Notes: a model not told the origin generated them from the sequence alone. Shown: positions 46,935 through 60,557, counted from the first letter of the stretch. The stretch is 64,000 nt of DNA from Trachythela sp. YZ-2020 (GCA_016169945.1 JADLSH010000113.1:1687501-1751500), one strand, 5' to 3'. Program-made: numbers and translations.

Positions 46935-49900
46935 TCATGTGCATCCCTCTTTCTCTGTAACTAAGACCCTGCCTTCAGCATCATAGATGACGACTTTTTC
47001 TTTTCTGAATCGCCTGACAAAAAACAATACTTTCATTACTACTACAATCATGTCGGTTAAAAGATTTCAACCCATTACTAACCTTGTTGATAAAATGCCG
47101 GTGTGAAAAAGACATAAGACAATACACAATAACACAACACTGGCTACGGCTGCTACTGATACAGCAATTATTACTCTTTTCCGTTTTTCATTTTCATCAC
47201 TTGTGTCCTGAGTTTCAATATCGCCTAAAAATTTCAACAAGTATCTCATATAACTACAATTCATTATCAAGGTCAAGATCAATTACTAGTACTGGCAAAA
47301 GGTACTGGATAAAGTATTGAGCAAGTCCTAGGACTGGATGAAGTTTTAATCAAGTCCTAGGACTGGATGAAGTTTGATTAAGTCCTAAGACTGGATAAAG
47401 TTTTGATCAAGTCCTAAGACTGGATAAAGTTTTGATCAAGTCCTAGGTCTGCGTAAAGTTTTGATCAAGTCCTAGGACTGGATGAAGTTTGATCAAGTCG
47501 TCAAACTGGATGAAGTTTTGATCAAATCCTAGGACTAGATAAAGTTTTGATCAAGACCAAGGACTAGACCAAGTAATCAGCACTCACCAGTGTTGGATAT
47601 CTTAGTTGTAGACTCTAAAAGTAATTCAGTGGTCCTTTCTTGAGTTTGGATGGTTTCTGTTGGTTCACTTGGTTGTGTTGTTGATGGTGATAGCTTTGAA
47701 GTTGATGGTAGTTGTGTGGTAGATTGTACCTTTGGGTTGAGCGATAATTTTGCAGTTGATGGTTCTTCCGTGGTGGTTGGTACTCTTCTTGTAGATGGTG
47801 TGTTTGTGGTGGTTGGTGCTCTTGTTGTGGTTGGTAACTTTGTGGTCGTTGATGGTAACTTAGTGGTAGTTGGTTCTGTTGTGGTGGTTGGTACCCGTGT
47901 AGTGGTTGGTGTTGACGTAGTGGTAGGAGGCAATGTTGTCGGTAATTCTAATTCGCATAAATCAAAATGAATTAAGTACATCACCATTAACAAAGACTGG
48001 TAAGAACGACAAGTCGATAACGACAAAACAACAAAGACACATAAAGGCAACAACAGCACAACCACAACATTGATATCAACATCGATATCAACAAATAACA
48101 AAAGTAACAGCAACAACCAGAACCACAGCAACATCGACAACAACAAAACCTAGAATCAACAGCAACACCAACACCACCACCATCAAAATTGAAAGATTTC
48201 CTCTGTTTTCCTTTCACAATAAATAAGCTATCCCAAACTTACCACAATGTGTTAAATTTAGTTTTTCCAAAGGCGTATTAACCCCATTGCATGTAACTCC
48301 TTGACGATGAATAATACCCTTAGCCCAAAGAGCAAACTCTGCTAAACTACAGTTGCAATAAGTAGGATTTCTGTGCACATTTCTATGAAACGATAAAAAT
48401 GTACGAGTTATTTATGCATGTGCTATTTTAAAAGGGTGAGGTTGCCATTTCACACAAACCAGAGGCTCATATGATATGCGTAACTAAACCTATAAGTATA
48501 GGTGAACCTGTTCATACCGAGCCTGGTGGGCAAAAAAAAGCTGTTTCGAATGTGCTATTTAATGTCGATCACATAGGGTGCATGGCTGCCCAACTCACTC
48601 GAGCCACCCGGCTGTGTTGTCCACAATAGGTAGTCTATCACATGCAACAATATATAATTATCAAAATGAAATTAGACCTTACATATCATAGAATTGTTTG
48701 CCAATGATCCTGAAAGCGTTCATAGGAAGAAACCTGAATTGATTTGTATCTATATATCTAGAAAGAAAAAAAATGTAAAATAAAAATCCATTTAATGTGT
48801 CCTAAAGGAAAAATACTATATACTGGATAGCTTTATCAGTTCTAAATTGTTCTTCCTTGAGGTCCAGCTGTGAGGGTGAACTAAACTAAACTAAACTTTA
48901 TTTGTACTGGATACTGTAGCTCTGTCAGTTCTAAACTGTTCTCACTAGAGGTCCAGTAAGGGCCATCTCTTATTGATCCAGTGTTACTATAGGAGGAAAC
49001 CTAAACTAAACTAGAACTGTATTTATACTGGATAGCTCTATCAGTTCTAAACTGTTCTACTTAAAGGTCCTGTTAAGGCCATAAAACATCCATTACACAA
49101 TGAAGGTAACACACACTTACAACGACATCAAGGTGTTTGAAACTGGCTTGAAGATATTATCAGGAAGACTGTTAAGTTGATTATGTGCAAATGATCTGAA
49201 AAATATGAATTAGTTTAAGGTTAGTCCTGTAGGGTGGAAAATTTAGATGAGTTGTGGTTGGTGTTCTCCTGTGCCTAATGGATTTTTCTCCGGGAACTCT
49301 AGCTTTCCTTCATCACCAACAATAACCTTAGCCGTGTTCCATGATCAGGCATAAGTCGTATAGTTGCAGGCAGAGACGCCCTTATTGGTGACCTTCGACT
49401 CGGGGTCCCTTGCAATTCAGCTCTTAGCTGCAAGGAAAGATGAGTACAATGGCACTGTCTACACACACTGAAATTGTCACACCTTGTCAACAAGATGTGT
49501 TTGCAACAGGTTTGTAGCAAGCTTGTCAACACGTTGTAACAATGTTCTCATTTCATCAAGTTGCTACAAGATTGTCACTCACAACTCGTTAACAAATTAT
49601 TGAATTGCAGGACGATAACAAGCTGTTGGAACAACTTGTAACAAGTCTGTTGAGTCAACAACTTTGTAGCAAGTTGCCAACAAAGTCTGCTGCAAATTTG
49701 TTACAACTTGTGCGTTTTTACGTGTGTACCTAATTTACTTTTACACAAAAGAAAATTCAATGCTACACTACGTTACGGTGGAAATATAAGCACTGGAAAG
49801 AACTAACCAAACTCTATATACAATACATATTCACATAATCACATATACACCATCATACCCCTACCCTCAATCTATACTAGTAGCAGGCTTAAACTTAGCG

Positions 49901-52900
49901 GTAAGGGGCAGAGCACTAACCAGGGTGCTAACCACATCTGCATTCCGTGCTTTCCAAATTCATGCAATACCTATTTAGAATATTATTTTTATTAAAAAAC
50001 GGTCTAGCTTACGCATAATTGAACTCTTTCATTGAGTTGTCAAATAGATTCTCAGGAAGAGAAGTCAATTCATTTTTTTCAACCTCACTACAAAATATAG
50101 AAAAAAATATAATTTAGAATAACAAATATACGTTACATCTGAGAACTGTTGACACTGATATAAGAGCAAGAAAATTGAATCCAATTGAATGGTTTCCATT
50201 TGGTCGTATTTACTGTCGTGACCTGCAAGAAACCACTCATGTTCGACACTTTCTCTGCATTTTTCTCTTGTGTTTTTGTGTGCTCTATGAAATCAGTCTT
50301 TAATAATGATTGTAGAGATATATCGGCATTCTATTACATCAGCCACAGGCTTGATGTGTTCACAACCGTTACAACTAATTACAATTACAATTAGACAATT
50401 ACAAGACAAGAACGAATTAACATTATTTTCTCACTCTAATAATGGCAGGTTGACCACCATCTGCTGCACGATTAAGTGCTTAGCAAAATCTACCTATATT
50501 TAGAATATAATGCAATACATATTATAACAAGATATGACATTTAACTTACAGAGTATGAAACTTTGGTAAATTTCTGAATGTGTTTGATGGTAATTCTGAT
50601 AGATCATTGTCATTTATATATCTGTTTGAATAAAATAGAACATTGTATTTAGCTTTAATTCTCAAACTATTAAATAAATCATATGCAAACCACAAAGAAA
50701 ATCAGCACTGTATACAGCTATTTCAAAAAAGGTAATTGTCCTTTGCAAACCTTAAACTCTAAAACCTTAAACTCTAAGTGCAAAAAGAACTATGGGAGTG
50801 CAAGTTTCAAGTTTATAGGAATTGAATGTGGCAGCCATTTGTGATTGATATATCCTTGTAGGGAGATATTAATCATTTCACTCACAAATGACCGCCAAAT
50901 TCAATTCCTAAACTTGAAACTTGTGCTCCCATAGTGCTTTTCGTGCTTAGAGTTCAAGGTTTAAGGTTTTAGAGTTAAAGTTTGCAATGACTATACAGTT
51001 ATTTATACAGACCACAGTAATTGCAACTTGCAAGGAAGGCATTTTGAATACAAACCAAAATTATCCTTTAAAAACTTACATCACTTTTAATTTTGGAAGA
51101 TTGTTAAACAAATTATTTGGAAGTGTGGATAGACTGTTGTAGTTAAGATTGCTAAAACAGAAACAGGGAACATGGGTTCAGTGAAATATTTCAATCAATA
51201 TGCAGAATACATTGAACAAAAAACAACAAGGGACAAAAGAACAATAACAAACAATAAAAAACAATAGAGAAAAATAGAAGAACAATAGAGACCAATAGAG
51301 AACAATAGAGAACAATAAGAGAATAGAGAACAATAAACAAATAAGAGAATAGAGAAAAATAGAAGAACAATAGAGACCAATAGAGAACAATAAGAGAACA
51401 ATAAAAAGAAATAAGAGAACAATAGAGAACAATAAAAAGAAATAAGAGAACAATAGAGAAAAATAGAAAAATAATAGAGAAAAATAGAAAAACAATAAAG
51501 AACAATAGAGAGCAATAAGAGAACAATAGAGAACAATAAAAAGAAATAAGAGAACAATAGAAAAAATAAAAAAATAGAAAAAAATAAAAGAATAGAAAAA
51601 ATAAAAGAACAATAGAGAATAATTAAAGAACAATAGAGAACAATTAAAGAACAATAGAGAACAATAAAAGAACAATAGAGAACAATAGAAGAACAATAGA
51701 GAACAATAAAAGAACAATAAAAGAACAATAGAGAACAATAGAAAACAATAGAGAACAATAAAAGAACAATAGAGAACAATTAAAGAACAATAGAAAACAA
51801 TTAAAGAACAATAGAAAACAATAAAAGAACAATAGAAAACAATTAAAGAACAATTAAATAACAATAGAGAACAATTAAAGAACAATAGAGAGCAATAAGA
51901 GAAAAATAGAGAACAATAGAGAACAATTAAAGAACAATAGAGAACAATTAAATAACAATAGAGAACAATTAAAGAACAATAGAGAACAATAAAGAACAAT
52001 AAAATAACAATAGAGAACAATAAAGAACAAAATAGCCAGCAATAGACAACTAAACTTACACTCTAAATAGTTCTTTCAGGTCAGTGTGATTAAAAATCCC
52101 GTACGGAAGGGTCTGAAGTTTCCTGTTTGTCGTGATATATCTAGAAAATGGAAGGTATTATTAATAACAATATATTTTTTTAATGTCGACGATAAATGCA
52201 CATAATATTACTGTAATTCTTTACTTACATTTCTTTTAAATTTGTTAAGTTTAAAAAGGCATCCTTTGGAATACTTGCCACATTGGTGTGATCTAATGAG
52301 CTAAAAAATGTTTATTATATATCATTAAGTTACGAGTAATATAAAGTTCCGTTTAGACTAAAGACCTATTCAGATCTCGTCCCAAGTTCCAACACCTAGT
52401 AAAATTCAACAACTTGTTGACAAGTTGTGAGTGACAACCTTTGTAGTATAAACTTGATAAAATGGCAACATTGTTACTCGGACAAGCTTAACACAACTCG
52501 CCAAGGAACTTGTCAAGGAAAACTTACTCGTCTGTAAGGGGCTTTATGGAAAGGACTATTATTATTATTAATGCGCAAGAGTTCCCGGCCTCTTAAGAGT
52601 TAAATTGTCTGCCGTTATAGACGTAAACCAATAAAATGGGGCGCATTCGGACGTATAGCAACGTGTTAGTTATTGTTGCTACATAACAATGGTGATACGA
52701 CAAAATTATATATCACACAGTCCCACGTTATACACAAAGAAATCACAGTCCCACGCAAGGAAAAATTCAAAGTATATATACAATTCCGGCAGTTCCCCTT
52801 AGCCCCCGACAATGTGGCAACAAAATAGTGGGAATTGCGTAGGAAATACGACTCAATTATTAACCATGAACTTAAAATATCGATTCACATTAACATGTAT

Positions 52901-55900
52901 GAACTATAGTCTGTACCGTTTTTATATTAAAGACCAATTTCACAATATATTTTTCGTGAGAAACATGTTTCGATACTTAAAAGAAAGTGGCCACTTGCCC
53001 ACTTAGAACAAATGTTTCAATATTTCAAAATCCTTTTAGTTACATTACGTTGAAGTGCCTATTTAAGGGGTCAATATGAAATATAGCTATATGATCAATG
53101 CAACTGAAATTTCTTATTCTATTATAATCATAGCGAATGCGAAGTCTAAAGTTGCTTAAGGGTGAGGTTTATAGGGTTATGTTTTTTATTAAGAAGGGTT
53201 TAAGGGAATTTAAAATAAATCACATATAGTTGGGAGTTTGGGGCTGTGATATAGCGATCGAGAATGCGCCAACTCTTGCTGTAAAATACCGAAATTTATT
53301 GCTATATAAGCATGTTTGGCTTGCACTTTCGTTCTCGCCCACGCGGAAATAATTAAAACGGTTTACGTACTTCAGTATTGTTTGAAGATGCCATTCAGAT
53401 TTTCTATTAAAGGATTTCTATGAGTGGCTTAAAATACCAGATGCCGTATCTACTGCTCGTCATATAACCCGCCCTATACTTGAAATGCCAAAATATTTAT
53501 GACATGGACGCCCTTGTTTTTAAGTGACCACTTCCTATCATTGGTTCTATATGCACGCAATATTGAAAGGCACTTTCATTAAAAATATTTTGCGAATAGT
53601 TTAATTAAATACCTTATATAAACTGGAGCTAAAATGAAAACTATAAAAAACGTTCTGAATTTTGGGCATCTTGCATGATAGCGCAACGACAAGGTTATAA
53701 AACATTGGCAATCAACGGTGTTTCGTGGATTAAAATTTGAGCAAAAAACTCGAAACAATTCACAGTTAAAGAGGCGACATTTTACAGCAAAATTAGACAT
53801 TTTCTGGCTTTTAATTGAGTAATTGTTAGAAATTGTTACAAAATATACGCCGTTTTTGTTAGTTTTAAGCTCGACTTTATATGAACATTTATAATATGGG
53901 CTTTTTGCCCAGTAATATAACCCAAATAAGCATGGCAAATGCTTTCATGGAACCATGCTGATATTTTCAATTTTGTCTTTAATCTTTATACAAATCCACC
54001 GTTTTCACCCGATAATGACAATGACATATTTGGCTAAAATTGGCCAATTAATATGTTTCTACGTCAAAAATTCCATTGATCATTATCAAGGCATTGTATG
54101 TTAATATTGGCCATCGCGATTTCGTTCCTTTCAACAATAATCAATAACAATAATTCTATCTCGGTTCATTATGAGTATGCATTTTTCGATTAAAACAACC
54201 GTATAAAACGAAAGTTAAAATTCCGCGATGTTATAAAGCAAATGACCAAAATTATGCAAACATACAGCTTATATATTGAGAGCCGTCTTTCAAGAGGCAA
54301 GGCTTCAAATATTTGTTTAGCAAATGATTGCTAAATGCCAAAATAATTTGACATGTATTCGATTATAATTATTCCTTCACATCCCACATAATTGCTGTAT
54401 TGTTATAGTCATGGAACTGAAATTCGACCGCTGCATTGGCATTTCCACTGAGAACAAGGCAGTTTTTGTCTAGTATTTTTTAGTAGTTTTGTTTATAGAG
54501 CTTTTTGAATGTCGCCTTTTTAAAATTTTCATTATTTTTGGACCCAGGTTTGGCTCTAGTGAATTTTCAATGTACGGGTCCAGAGAGGTAGTTGTTCGAC
54601 AATAAGCTGTAGAATTATATGCAGGGTGTCTCAAAAAAACTGCAACCCTATAATTTTCATAACAGCCACTGTTGTGCTCCTGGGATTTGAAAATACGTTC
54701 TAATTGTCCACGTTATACTGTAGCTATATATTGTGTTTACCCGCCCTTGGGAACAATTAGTGCTGAATCATGCAAATTCTAAAAATATCTGATTTCAAAG
54801 GGTTGCAGTTTTTTTGAGACACCCTGTACTATGTATGATCGAATCGTCTAGAACTTGTCTGCTCCTGTTTTCACTGGTTTTTTCGACAAAACCATTTGAT
54901 TAGACATTTCTACGTGTATAGTTAGGTTAATTTAATGCAATAAAATAAATATAACCATTTATTGTCACAAAGCAAATAAAAGTTAAGCCCACAGAATACA
55001 CGAATCAATAGAATATCCTTTCAACAAAGGCGCCGGTTCGTTCCGCCTGTCTGGGTGAAAACATTTACATATTAATTCAAATTTGGTATTTTTGCTTGGC
55101 TTTAAAGATTTGATATCTTAAAACAGTATAACGTGGTTCATGTCTGAACTACCTGAAAAAGTTTTAAAACGTTTGGAGCGAAAGCCTTTCGCCTGCAGCA
55201 GAATATAGCAGACTAGGTCAAAAACTACAGCAAGGCAACTTCACTGTAACTTCCAGACCCTCGTTCCACGGCAGACGAAGGGCCTTCGCTTGATTTTTCA
55301 TGCAGTTTAATCCTTCAACTAACTCCAAATTCTGAGTTTTCTTTATACAATGAGCTGTACTAGTTCTTATAGCTGGTATTAAACAGGACTAACCATGGTC
55401 ATGGCACATTGAACCAGAAAATTATGGTATATATCAATTAGGCTTGAGAGTTCGCCAAAAAATCTGAAGGACATTTATAGTTATCAGTTACATTGTTTGC
55501 AGATGATTCTAGATACGTCTACAATGCATATATGGTTTGCCATAAAACATCTTATCAGTCGCTTTTGTGCCCATGTCAGCTGGACTCTGCAGCTCAGACA
55601 ATTAGAAAGCGCGCGTGGCTGCCCCCATTAAATCATTTACGGAGTCGACTATTGAGCACTGAATTGCTTTTCTGACAGGCACTCATTTCAAGTCAATGAG
55701 CACTTGTACATTGCAAATAAATAGCCCCCAGAAGAAGCTGGCACTTTAATCAAATAGGAGAGAGCACAGGAGATATTTAACTCTACTCACACGAGTTCTG
55801 TACAGCATCAGATCACTTTAGGGTAGCTCACATTCAAAACTGAACATGTACTAGGAAGGATTTAACTCCACTCATGCACACGAGTTCTGTACAACATATT

Positions 55901-57075
55901 CACTTTATGTAAGGGATAGTCCATATCGAAGTAACAGATATCTATTTATATTTGTATGGGATAGCCCCAGAAAATCTACTACCTGAGCATGATTTAGATC
56001 TACTATCTAAGCATGATTTAGTTAAATATGGTTAGTATAATAGTATTTAACTATATCTTAGAGGCAAAGACTAACCACGATGTGCTATTTACAAAGACTC
56101 CGTTGTATATTCAATATACTCGACTGATCTAGCTTGACCAACAGTGTTTAAAAATAACGAAAAGTTGCGCTTTCGAGGGCGAAATGCATAGAAAACGCGT
56201 GGGAATCTCCCTATGGGAAGCCATTAGATGCAGTTTATTATAATACATTCTACCAAAATATAAATGGCCATTAAATTATTTCGTATACTAAAATTCAAAC
56301 ATAAAATTTATAGCCTTTTGCCAGCAGAAATTAGAGTATGTACCTTCAACAGACTACCGTCTGCAAACAGCAATATAGAGTGTGTATAATTTCGTTTAAA
56401 CAAAGCCGTATAGGACGGCAAAATTATGAGTTTATCCAAAGGTAATATAATAACAGAAACGTTTTCGCTGTGATATATAAATAGTCTAATAGCATTTTTA
56501 ACATTAAGCTCAGATCGAATAGTTTGTCACAAGATTTGGCTTTAGGATATCTGTTTACGTAAACAAAGCTTATCTAAAGGGCTATTAAAACGTCTACCAA
56601 ATATATGAACTATATATACAACACATAAATATAAAATCAGTTTGCATCGGCCGTTTTCAAAGCATAGTTGCTGCCCATTGATGTTACAGTAACTACCTAA
56701 AATTAGCCTATGTCAGCTCAAATAGGCCGATGACAGACCACAGACAGACAAGCATTTTGACAGTGTATTTAGCACGGAGAGCGAAGTGACTTAGCTAGCG
56801 GCCTGTTTGAAATTTCAATGTACATTTCAGAACAACTTGTAAAATGACATGGCTTCCGATCAGAATAACATAAGATAATATGAAGGTTATACTTACAACG
56901 ATTCTGTAGTCGGTGGAATATCTTTAGGAAAGCTAACAATGGCAGACCCAAAGCAAGTGACCGTTTCACCGTCTCCCGATTTTTGTTCACAACTACAACC
57001 AATCGGGCAAGCAGCATTTGTGTATTTTGTACATAGAATTCCCAAAACGATAGTAAAGTATACGAATTTGCCCAT
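46935..57075 (-). CDS. LRR transmembrane receptor with Thr-rich stalk
   Basis: Twelve exons: 56897-57075, 52229-52300, 52060-52140, 51080-51151, 50550-50621, 50013-50087, 49121-49195, 48683-48757, 48243-48382, 47588-47947, 47083-47224, 46935-47013. They total 473 residues and phase closes throughout. A signal peptide (MGKFVYFTIVLGILCTKYTNA) is followed by an LRRNT cap with CPIGCSC, seven LRRs (each one exon of 72-81 bases in the same phase, cores like LSTLPNNLFNNLPKLKVM), an LRRCT cap (NPTYCNCSLAEFALWAKG ... VTCNG), about 120 residues of Thr/Pro stalk, a basic stop-transfer (EKRKR), a membrane helix near 418-440 and a 30-residue tail without a TIR or kinase domain. The protein is a cell-surface recognition or adhesion receptor; the ligand is unknown. 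The overall plan resembles lamprey VLRs and GPIb-alpha, but this is shared architecture, not proof of orthology. Confidence 0.9.
47303..47577. repeat. 28-29-bp minisatellite in LRR-gene intron
   Basis: About nine tandem units of the type GTCCTAGGACTGGATGAAGT plus TTTGATCAA lie directly after the donor of the Thr-rich exon. Confidence 0.85.
47960..48200. repeat. CAA/ACC-rich low-complexity tract
   Basis: Irregular ACAACA, ACAACC and ACACCACC repeats in the intron between the LRRCT and Thr-rich exons. The long open frame on the minus strand is a by-product. Confidence 0.6.
48800..49070 (-). mobile_element. SINE1 modules in LRR-gene intron
   Basis: Three diverged modules ending about 50 bases from the donor of LRR exon 49121-49195. 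Confidence 0.8.
49440..49735. repeat. ACAAGTTGTT-family element
   Basis: Close to the copy at 59760-60062, ending in TGTGCGTTTTTACGTGTGTA. Confidence 0.75.
50743..50985. mobile_element. Foldback element with AACCTTAAACTCTAA ends
   Basis: Arms of about 100 bases including CCTTAAACTCTAAAACCTTA and TAAGGTTTTAGAGTTAAAGT, with a 40-base loop. Lies between two LRR exons. Confidence 0.85.
51213..52040. repeat. AGAACAATA-rich minisatellite in LRR-gene intron
   Basis: About 830 bases of units such as AACAATAGAGAACAATTAAAG and AACAATAAAAG, with variable spacing. The array ends about 20 bases past the donor of the second LRR exon (52060). It opens long spurious frames on the minus strand (up to 280 codons of Phe/Ser/Leu/Tyr/Cys only). 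Confidence 0.9.
52301..56896. other. First intron of the LRR gene (4.6 kb)
   Basis: AT-rich with no convincing exon. It contains a partial ACAAGTTGTT element (about 52380-52530) and a mariner-like MITE (54622-54826). The rest shows nothing I can name. Confidence 0.6.
54622..54826. mobile_element. Mariner-like MITE
   Basis: The inverted ends CAGGGTGTCTCAAAAAAACT and AGTTTTTTTGAGACACCCTG bound 205 bases. The TIR closely resembles that of the element at 14561-14776. It is non-coding. Confidence 0.8.
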
Positions 57076-59069
57076 TTCCTTTCAAAAGTTGTCTCAGTCG
57101 GAATGTTAAACTGCCACAATGCAAACACTAGCTTGAAGTGATCGAGGAAATGTTTATAGAATACTAAAATAAAAGAATGCTTATGCAAATCGCAAAATAA
57201 AGAATTTATGCAAATTACAAACGACTAATGGCGTAAGCGCATGCTCTTTTGTAAGCGGCAAGCTCGCAAGTCAAAAAGCTCTTTGTTCTGACTATGACTA
57301 GAATTCTCTGGGCTTTACTAGCTCAATAATTACAATGTTTTACCAAAACTGTGGTGTTTTCTCTGGTCCAAAATATAAAGGTGTCCTATTTTCGTGCATC
57401 GCGTAAAAACATTGAGGAATGCGATTTAAAAAAAAAACATTTTCTAGACTTGTTGTGAAATTGACATTCGTGGGAATCGCGACATCTCATTGGTCCGCTG
57501 GGAATTTTACTATTATAGTTTGTTTCGCGCTATTATAGTTTGTTTTGCGAAACGTTTGAACGTTTATTAAAACGTTTTGGCGTCACGCGAAGTCAAGCCA
57601 ATCGTAATAAGCGGTAATGGTTAGTGAAGCCCATCGGTATCTGGACCATAATTTGAGCATTCACAAAAACGGCGTTGAAACGATTAATTACACTGCTAAA
57701 TTATTTCGTTACATTTTCCCATCAAAGTGGAATTATATTGACTAATGGTGGTTGCTAAAAGCTACTTATATGTTTAATTTTGGCAAGACATTTATCAAAG
57801 GCTTATAAATACTATTTTGTTTACATAATCGAAATGCTTGGCTAACCATTTACATATATTATAGTATAATAAACGACTTCGACTGTTTATAGCTTCTCAA
57901 AAATGATTAGTCAGTATTTTAAGACAATTTCAACGCGAAAGTGGCTAAATTTATAGGCGTGGACGGTGCTGATTTATGTTGCGTTTTGCTCAATAATGAT
58001 TTGAATGCCAATTTGAGCTCCAATTTTTCTGCAAATTTAATAGCTTTTTGTTCTCAATTTTTGATTCCCTATTCGGTTTGCAAAGGAATTTATTAATCAC
58101 GATGAATTAAAATATATCCTGTAACTTCCTAAAATATTTACCGTCTTCCGCAATGACCATTAAAAGCTATTCAAACACTGTCAAGTTCAATTGAGGCAAT
58201 CATCTTGAAATATAATGAAACAGAAAATAGCCCAAAATAGAAGAATAACAGTAAAAGGATTTTATTGGCATTTTCTCGAACAACTGACACTGTGCTTGGC
58301 AGTTTTTCATCGTACAAAGTAGGAAAAGTTTTAAAATGTAAAAGCAAGCTACGTATATTGTGGCTGTTTTATTAAAACAGCATGCATGCCCATTGACAAT
58401 GTATTTTTGGTAATATATATGGAAGTTTATATTGCCCTCAAAATAGCGTTTCCGCCTATACGAAATTTTACTTTAAAACACCTCAAATCAACTATGTTGA
58501 AAAACTAAATATGATATTTTACATCAAATAGTTATTACGAAAATGATAAAATAATTATTCGACTGATGAAACAAAATATCAAGTACTTTATACTAAACTG
58601 AAGTGTCTTCTAAGTTTTTAACATGAATATTCGAGTGATTTTGGCAGGTGATAAAAAACATTAGTCATTATCTGCAAACGAATCCTAATTTATTCCTTTT
58701 TAGGCTTTATCAAAGACTAGAAATTATTTTCGGCTATTACATTCAAAATTTGGCATTACAAACATTAAAGTTAATGATATGTGGGCAGTGGGCACATACA
58801 ATTAGGCCAATTTAGTATTGCATATTATCTTAGCGCTGACGATTGAAAGCTTTCCCAAATATTAAAGTAAAGTAGTGTTTTCATATAAAAACAATTATAT
58901 TTATATGCTATTTCTCTATAAACTATAACGCTGTTTTGTTATTACTGTAATAATATTTTTCTGAGAATTTTCAGAAAAAAATTCTAGAAATTTTTCTAAG
59001 AACCAATCAGTTTCTAGAGCCAGTCCACCGTTTAATTACACGACCAAAACAGCTTATTAAATTCACAAA
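57076..59069. other. Divergent intergenic region, LRR gene to MPG
   Basis: About 2 kb of AT-rich sequence between two outward-facing start codons. A 12-base direct repeat (TATTATAGTTTG) occurs at about 57512 and 57531. No gene or clear element seen. Confidence 0.5.
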
Positions 59070-60557
59070 ATGGCGAAAACATCGAAGTGTGTAAACAATA
59101 ACCAAAACACTAAAACACCGCAACAAAACAAGGCTAAAAAGAAAAGTAAATACTTCGATAAAACGCAAAGAAATAGCGCTAAACGAGTTGTCAAATATAT
59201 TAGCAAGCAAACAGAATCGGAAGGCGGCATCGCGCAAAAAACCCTGCCGAAATTGGGGGCATTGTCTGCTTCGAATGGGCCAGTTAATGATTTTAATCCT
59301 ACAGTGTTTGGAAAGAGATTAAACCGCGATTTCTTTGATACTCCGACGGAAACTCTAGCCGTCGAATTACTTGGGAAGGTTTTATGTAGACAGACTGACC
59401 AAGGGGAGACCCTTTGTGGAAAGATTGTCGAAACAGAAGCCTACCTGGGGGAAATAGACCCCGCCTGTCATGCATACGGGGGAAAACGGACTGCCCGAAA
59501 TGCACCGATGTATGGTCCCCCCGGAACGGCGTATGTGTATTTTATCTATGGCATGTATCATTGTTTCAACATCTCTAGTAAGGAGGACGGCGCATGTGTA
59601 TTGATCCGAGCATTGGAACCATTGACAGGTATTAAAGCATTGAATGTTACAATTTCCCCCCCTGAGTGTACATGCTTTGTTTTGTACTAACAGACTGATT
59701 TTAAATTAAGACCATTAAGCGGCAATGTGCCATAATGCACCCTAAACTACTCTGTTATCATACCACGTCTACAACAAGATGTGTTCGCAACAGACTTGTA
59801 GCAAGCTTGTCAACAAGTTGTAACAATATTGTCATTTTATGAAGTTGCTACAAGGTTGTCACTCACTACTTGTTAACAAGTTGTTGGAACAACTTGTAAC
59901 AAGTCTGCTGAGTCAACAACCTTGTAGCAAGTTGTCACAACTTGTCAACTAGCTGGGAACAAGCAGTGCGAAAACATGCATCCTGATAACAAGTTGTTGA
60001 AACAGCATATTGGTATAAGTCTGCTGCAGGTTTGTTACAACTTGTGTGTTTTTATGTGTGTAATGCCAGACAATTTTAAGAGGAAACCAAGAGACATGGT
60101 CACCCAACACTGTCCTCTGACAAGTAAAATTGTCTGGCATTAAACAGAGTAAAATAGCAAAGAAGGGCACATTGCAGCTGACTTAATACCTATTTTTATT
60201 CATTCAACTTTAGGCCTTACCCAAATGAAACAGCTTCGGGATGCAAAGCGTAAGGAAACTTCAAAACCATTAAAAGACCACGAACTTGTAAATGGCCCAT
60301 CAAAACTCTGTACTGCCATGGACATCACTAAGGACAAACTTAATAACACTGATATAGTCATGTCAAACCTGTTTTGGGTTGAAGATACCAGTTTGACAAG
60401 GTCCGAGGGGTTTACTGTCGTACATACAACTAGAATTGGAATCGACTCTTATGGAGAGGAAGCTGCCCAGAAGTTGTATAGATATTACATTTTAGGAAAT
60501 AAGCATATCAGTGTCCGAAACAAGGATGCCGAGAGTAAAATAGCAGTAGCAATGTAA
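59070..60557 (+). CDS. MPG: Alkyladenine (3-methyladenine) DNA glycosylase
   Basis: Base-excision-repair glycosylase that removes alkylated and deaminated purines (3-methyladenine, hypoxanthine, ethenoadenine) in the nucleus. Exons 59070-59628 and 60214-60557 join in phase to 300 residues, the usual family length (human 298). Residues 1-80 are a Lys/Gln/Asn-rich, poorly conserved N-terminus like that of other animals. The catalytic core starts at NRDFFDTP. Visible active-site residues: VETEAYLG with catalytic Glu123 and Tyr125, His134 in PACHAYGG, intercalating Tyr160 in FIYGMY, and Asn167 in FNISS. The second exon has [11 protein letters not shown], matching the human GPSKLCQAL segment. Everything needed for activity seems present. 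It faces PIGX tail to tail. Confidence 0.96.
59760..60062. repeat. ACAAGTTGTT-family element in MPG intron
   Basis: Dense with ACAAGTTGTTGGAACAACTT and CAACCTTGTAGCAAGTTG segments, ending in a GTGTTTTTATGTGTGTA terminus. Related copies lie at 2575-2720, 4420-4800, 46200-46275, 49440-49735 and 52380-52530. Confidence 0.75.
60060..60142. repeat. Small foldback with TAATGCCAGACAATTTTA ends
   Basis: TAATGCCAGACAATTTTA and its complement TAAAATTGTCTGGCATTA bound about 80 bases in the MPG intron. The same end sequence recurs at 61450-61475 and, degraded, at 62530-62560 in PIGX. Confidence 0.75.

Noticed and set aside
51178..52020. 280-codon open frame on the minus strand
   Set aside because: It is a translation of the AGAACAATA minisatellite. 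Only Phe, Ser, Leu, Tyr, Cys, Ile and Val occur, and all frames of the tract are open.
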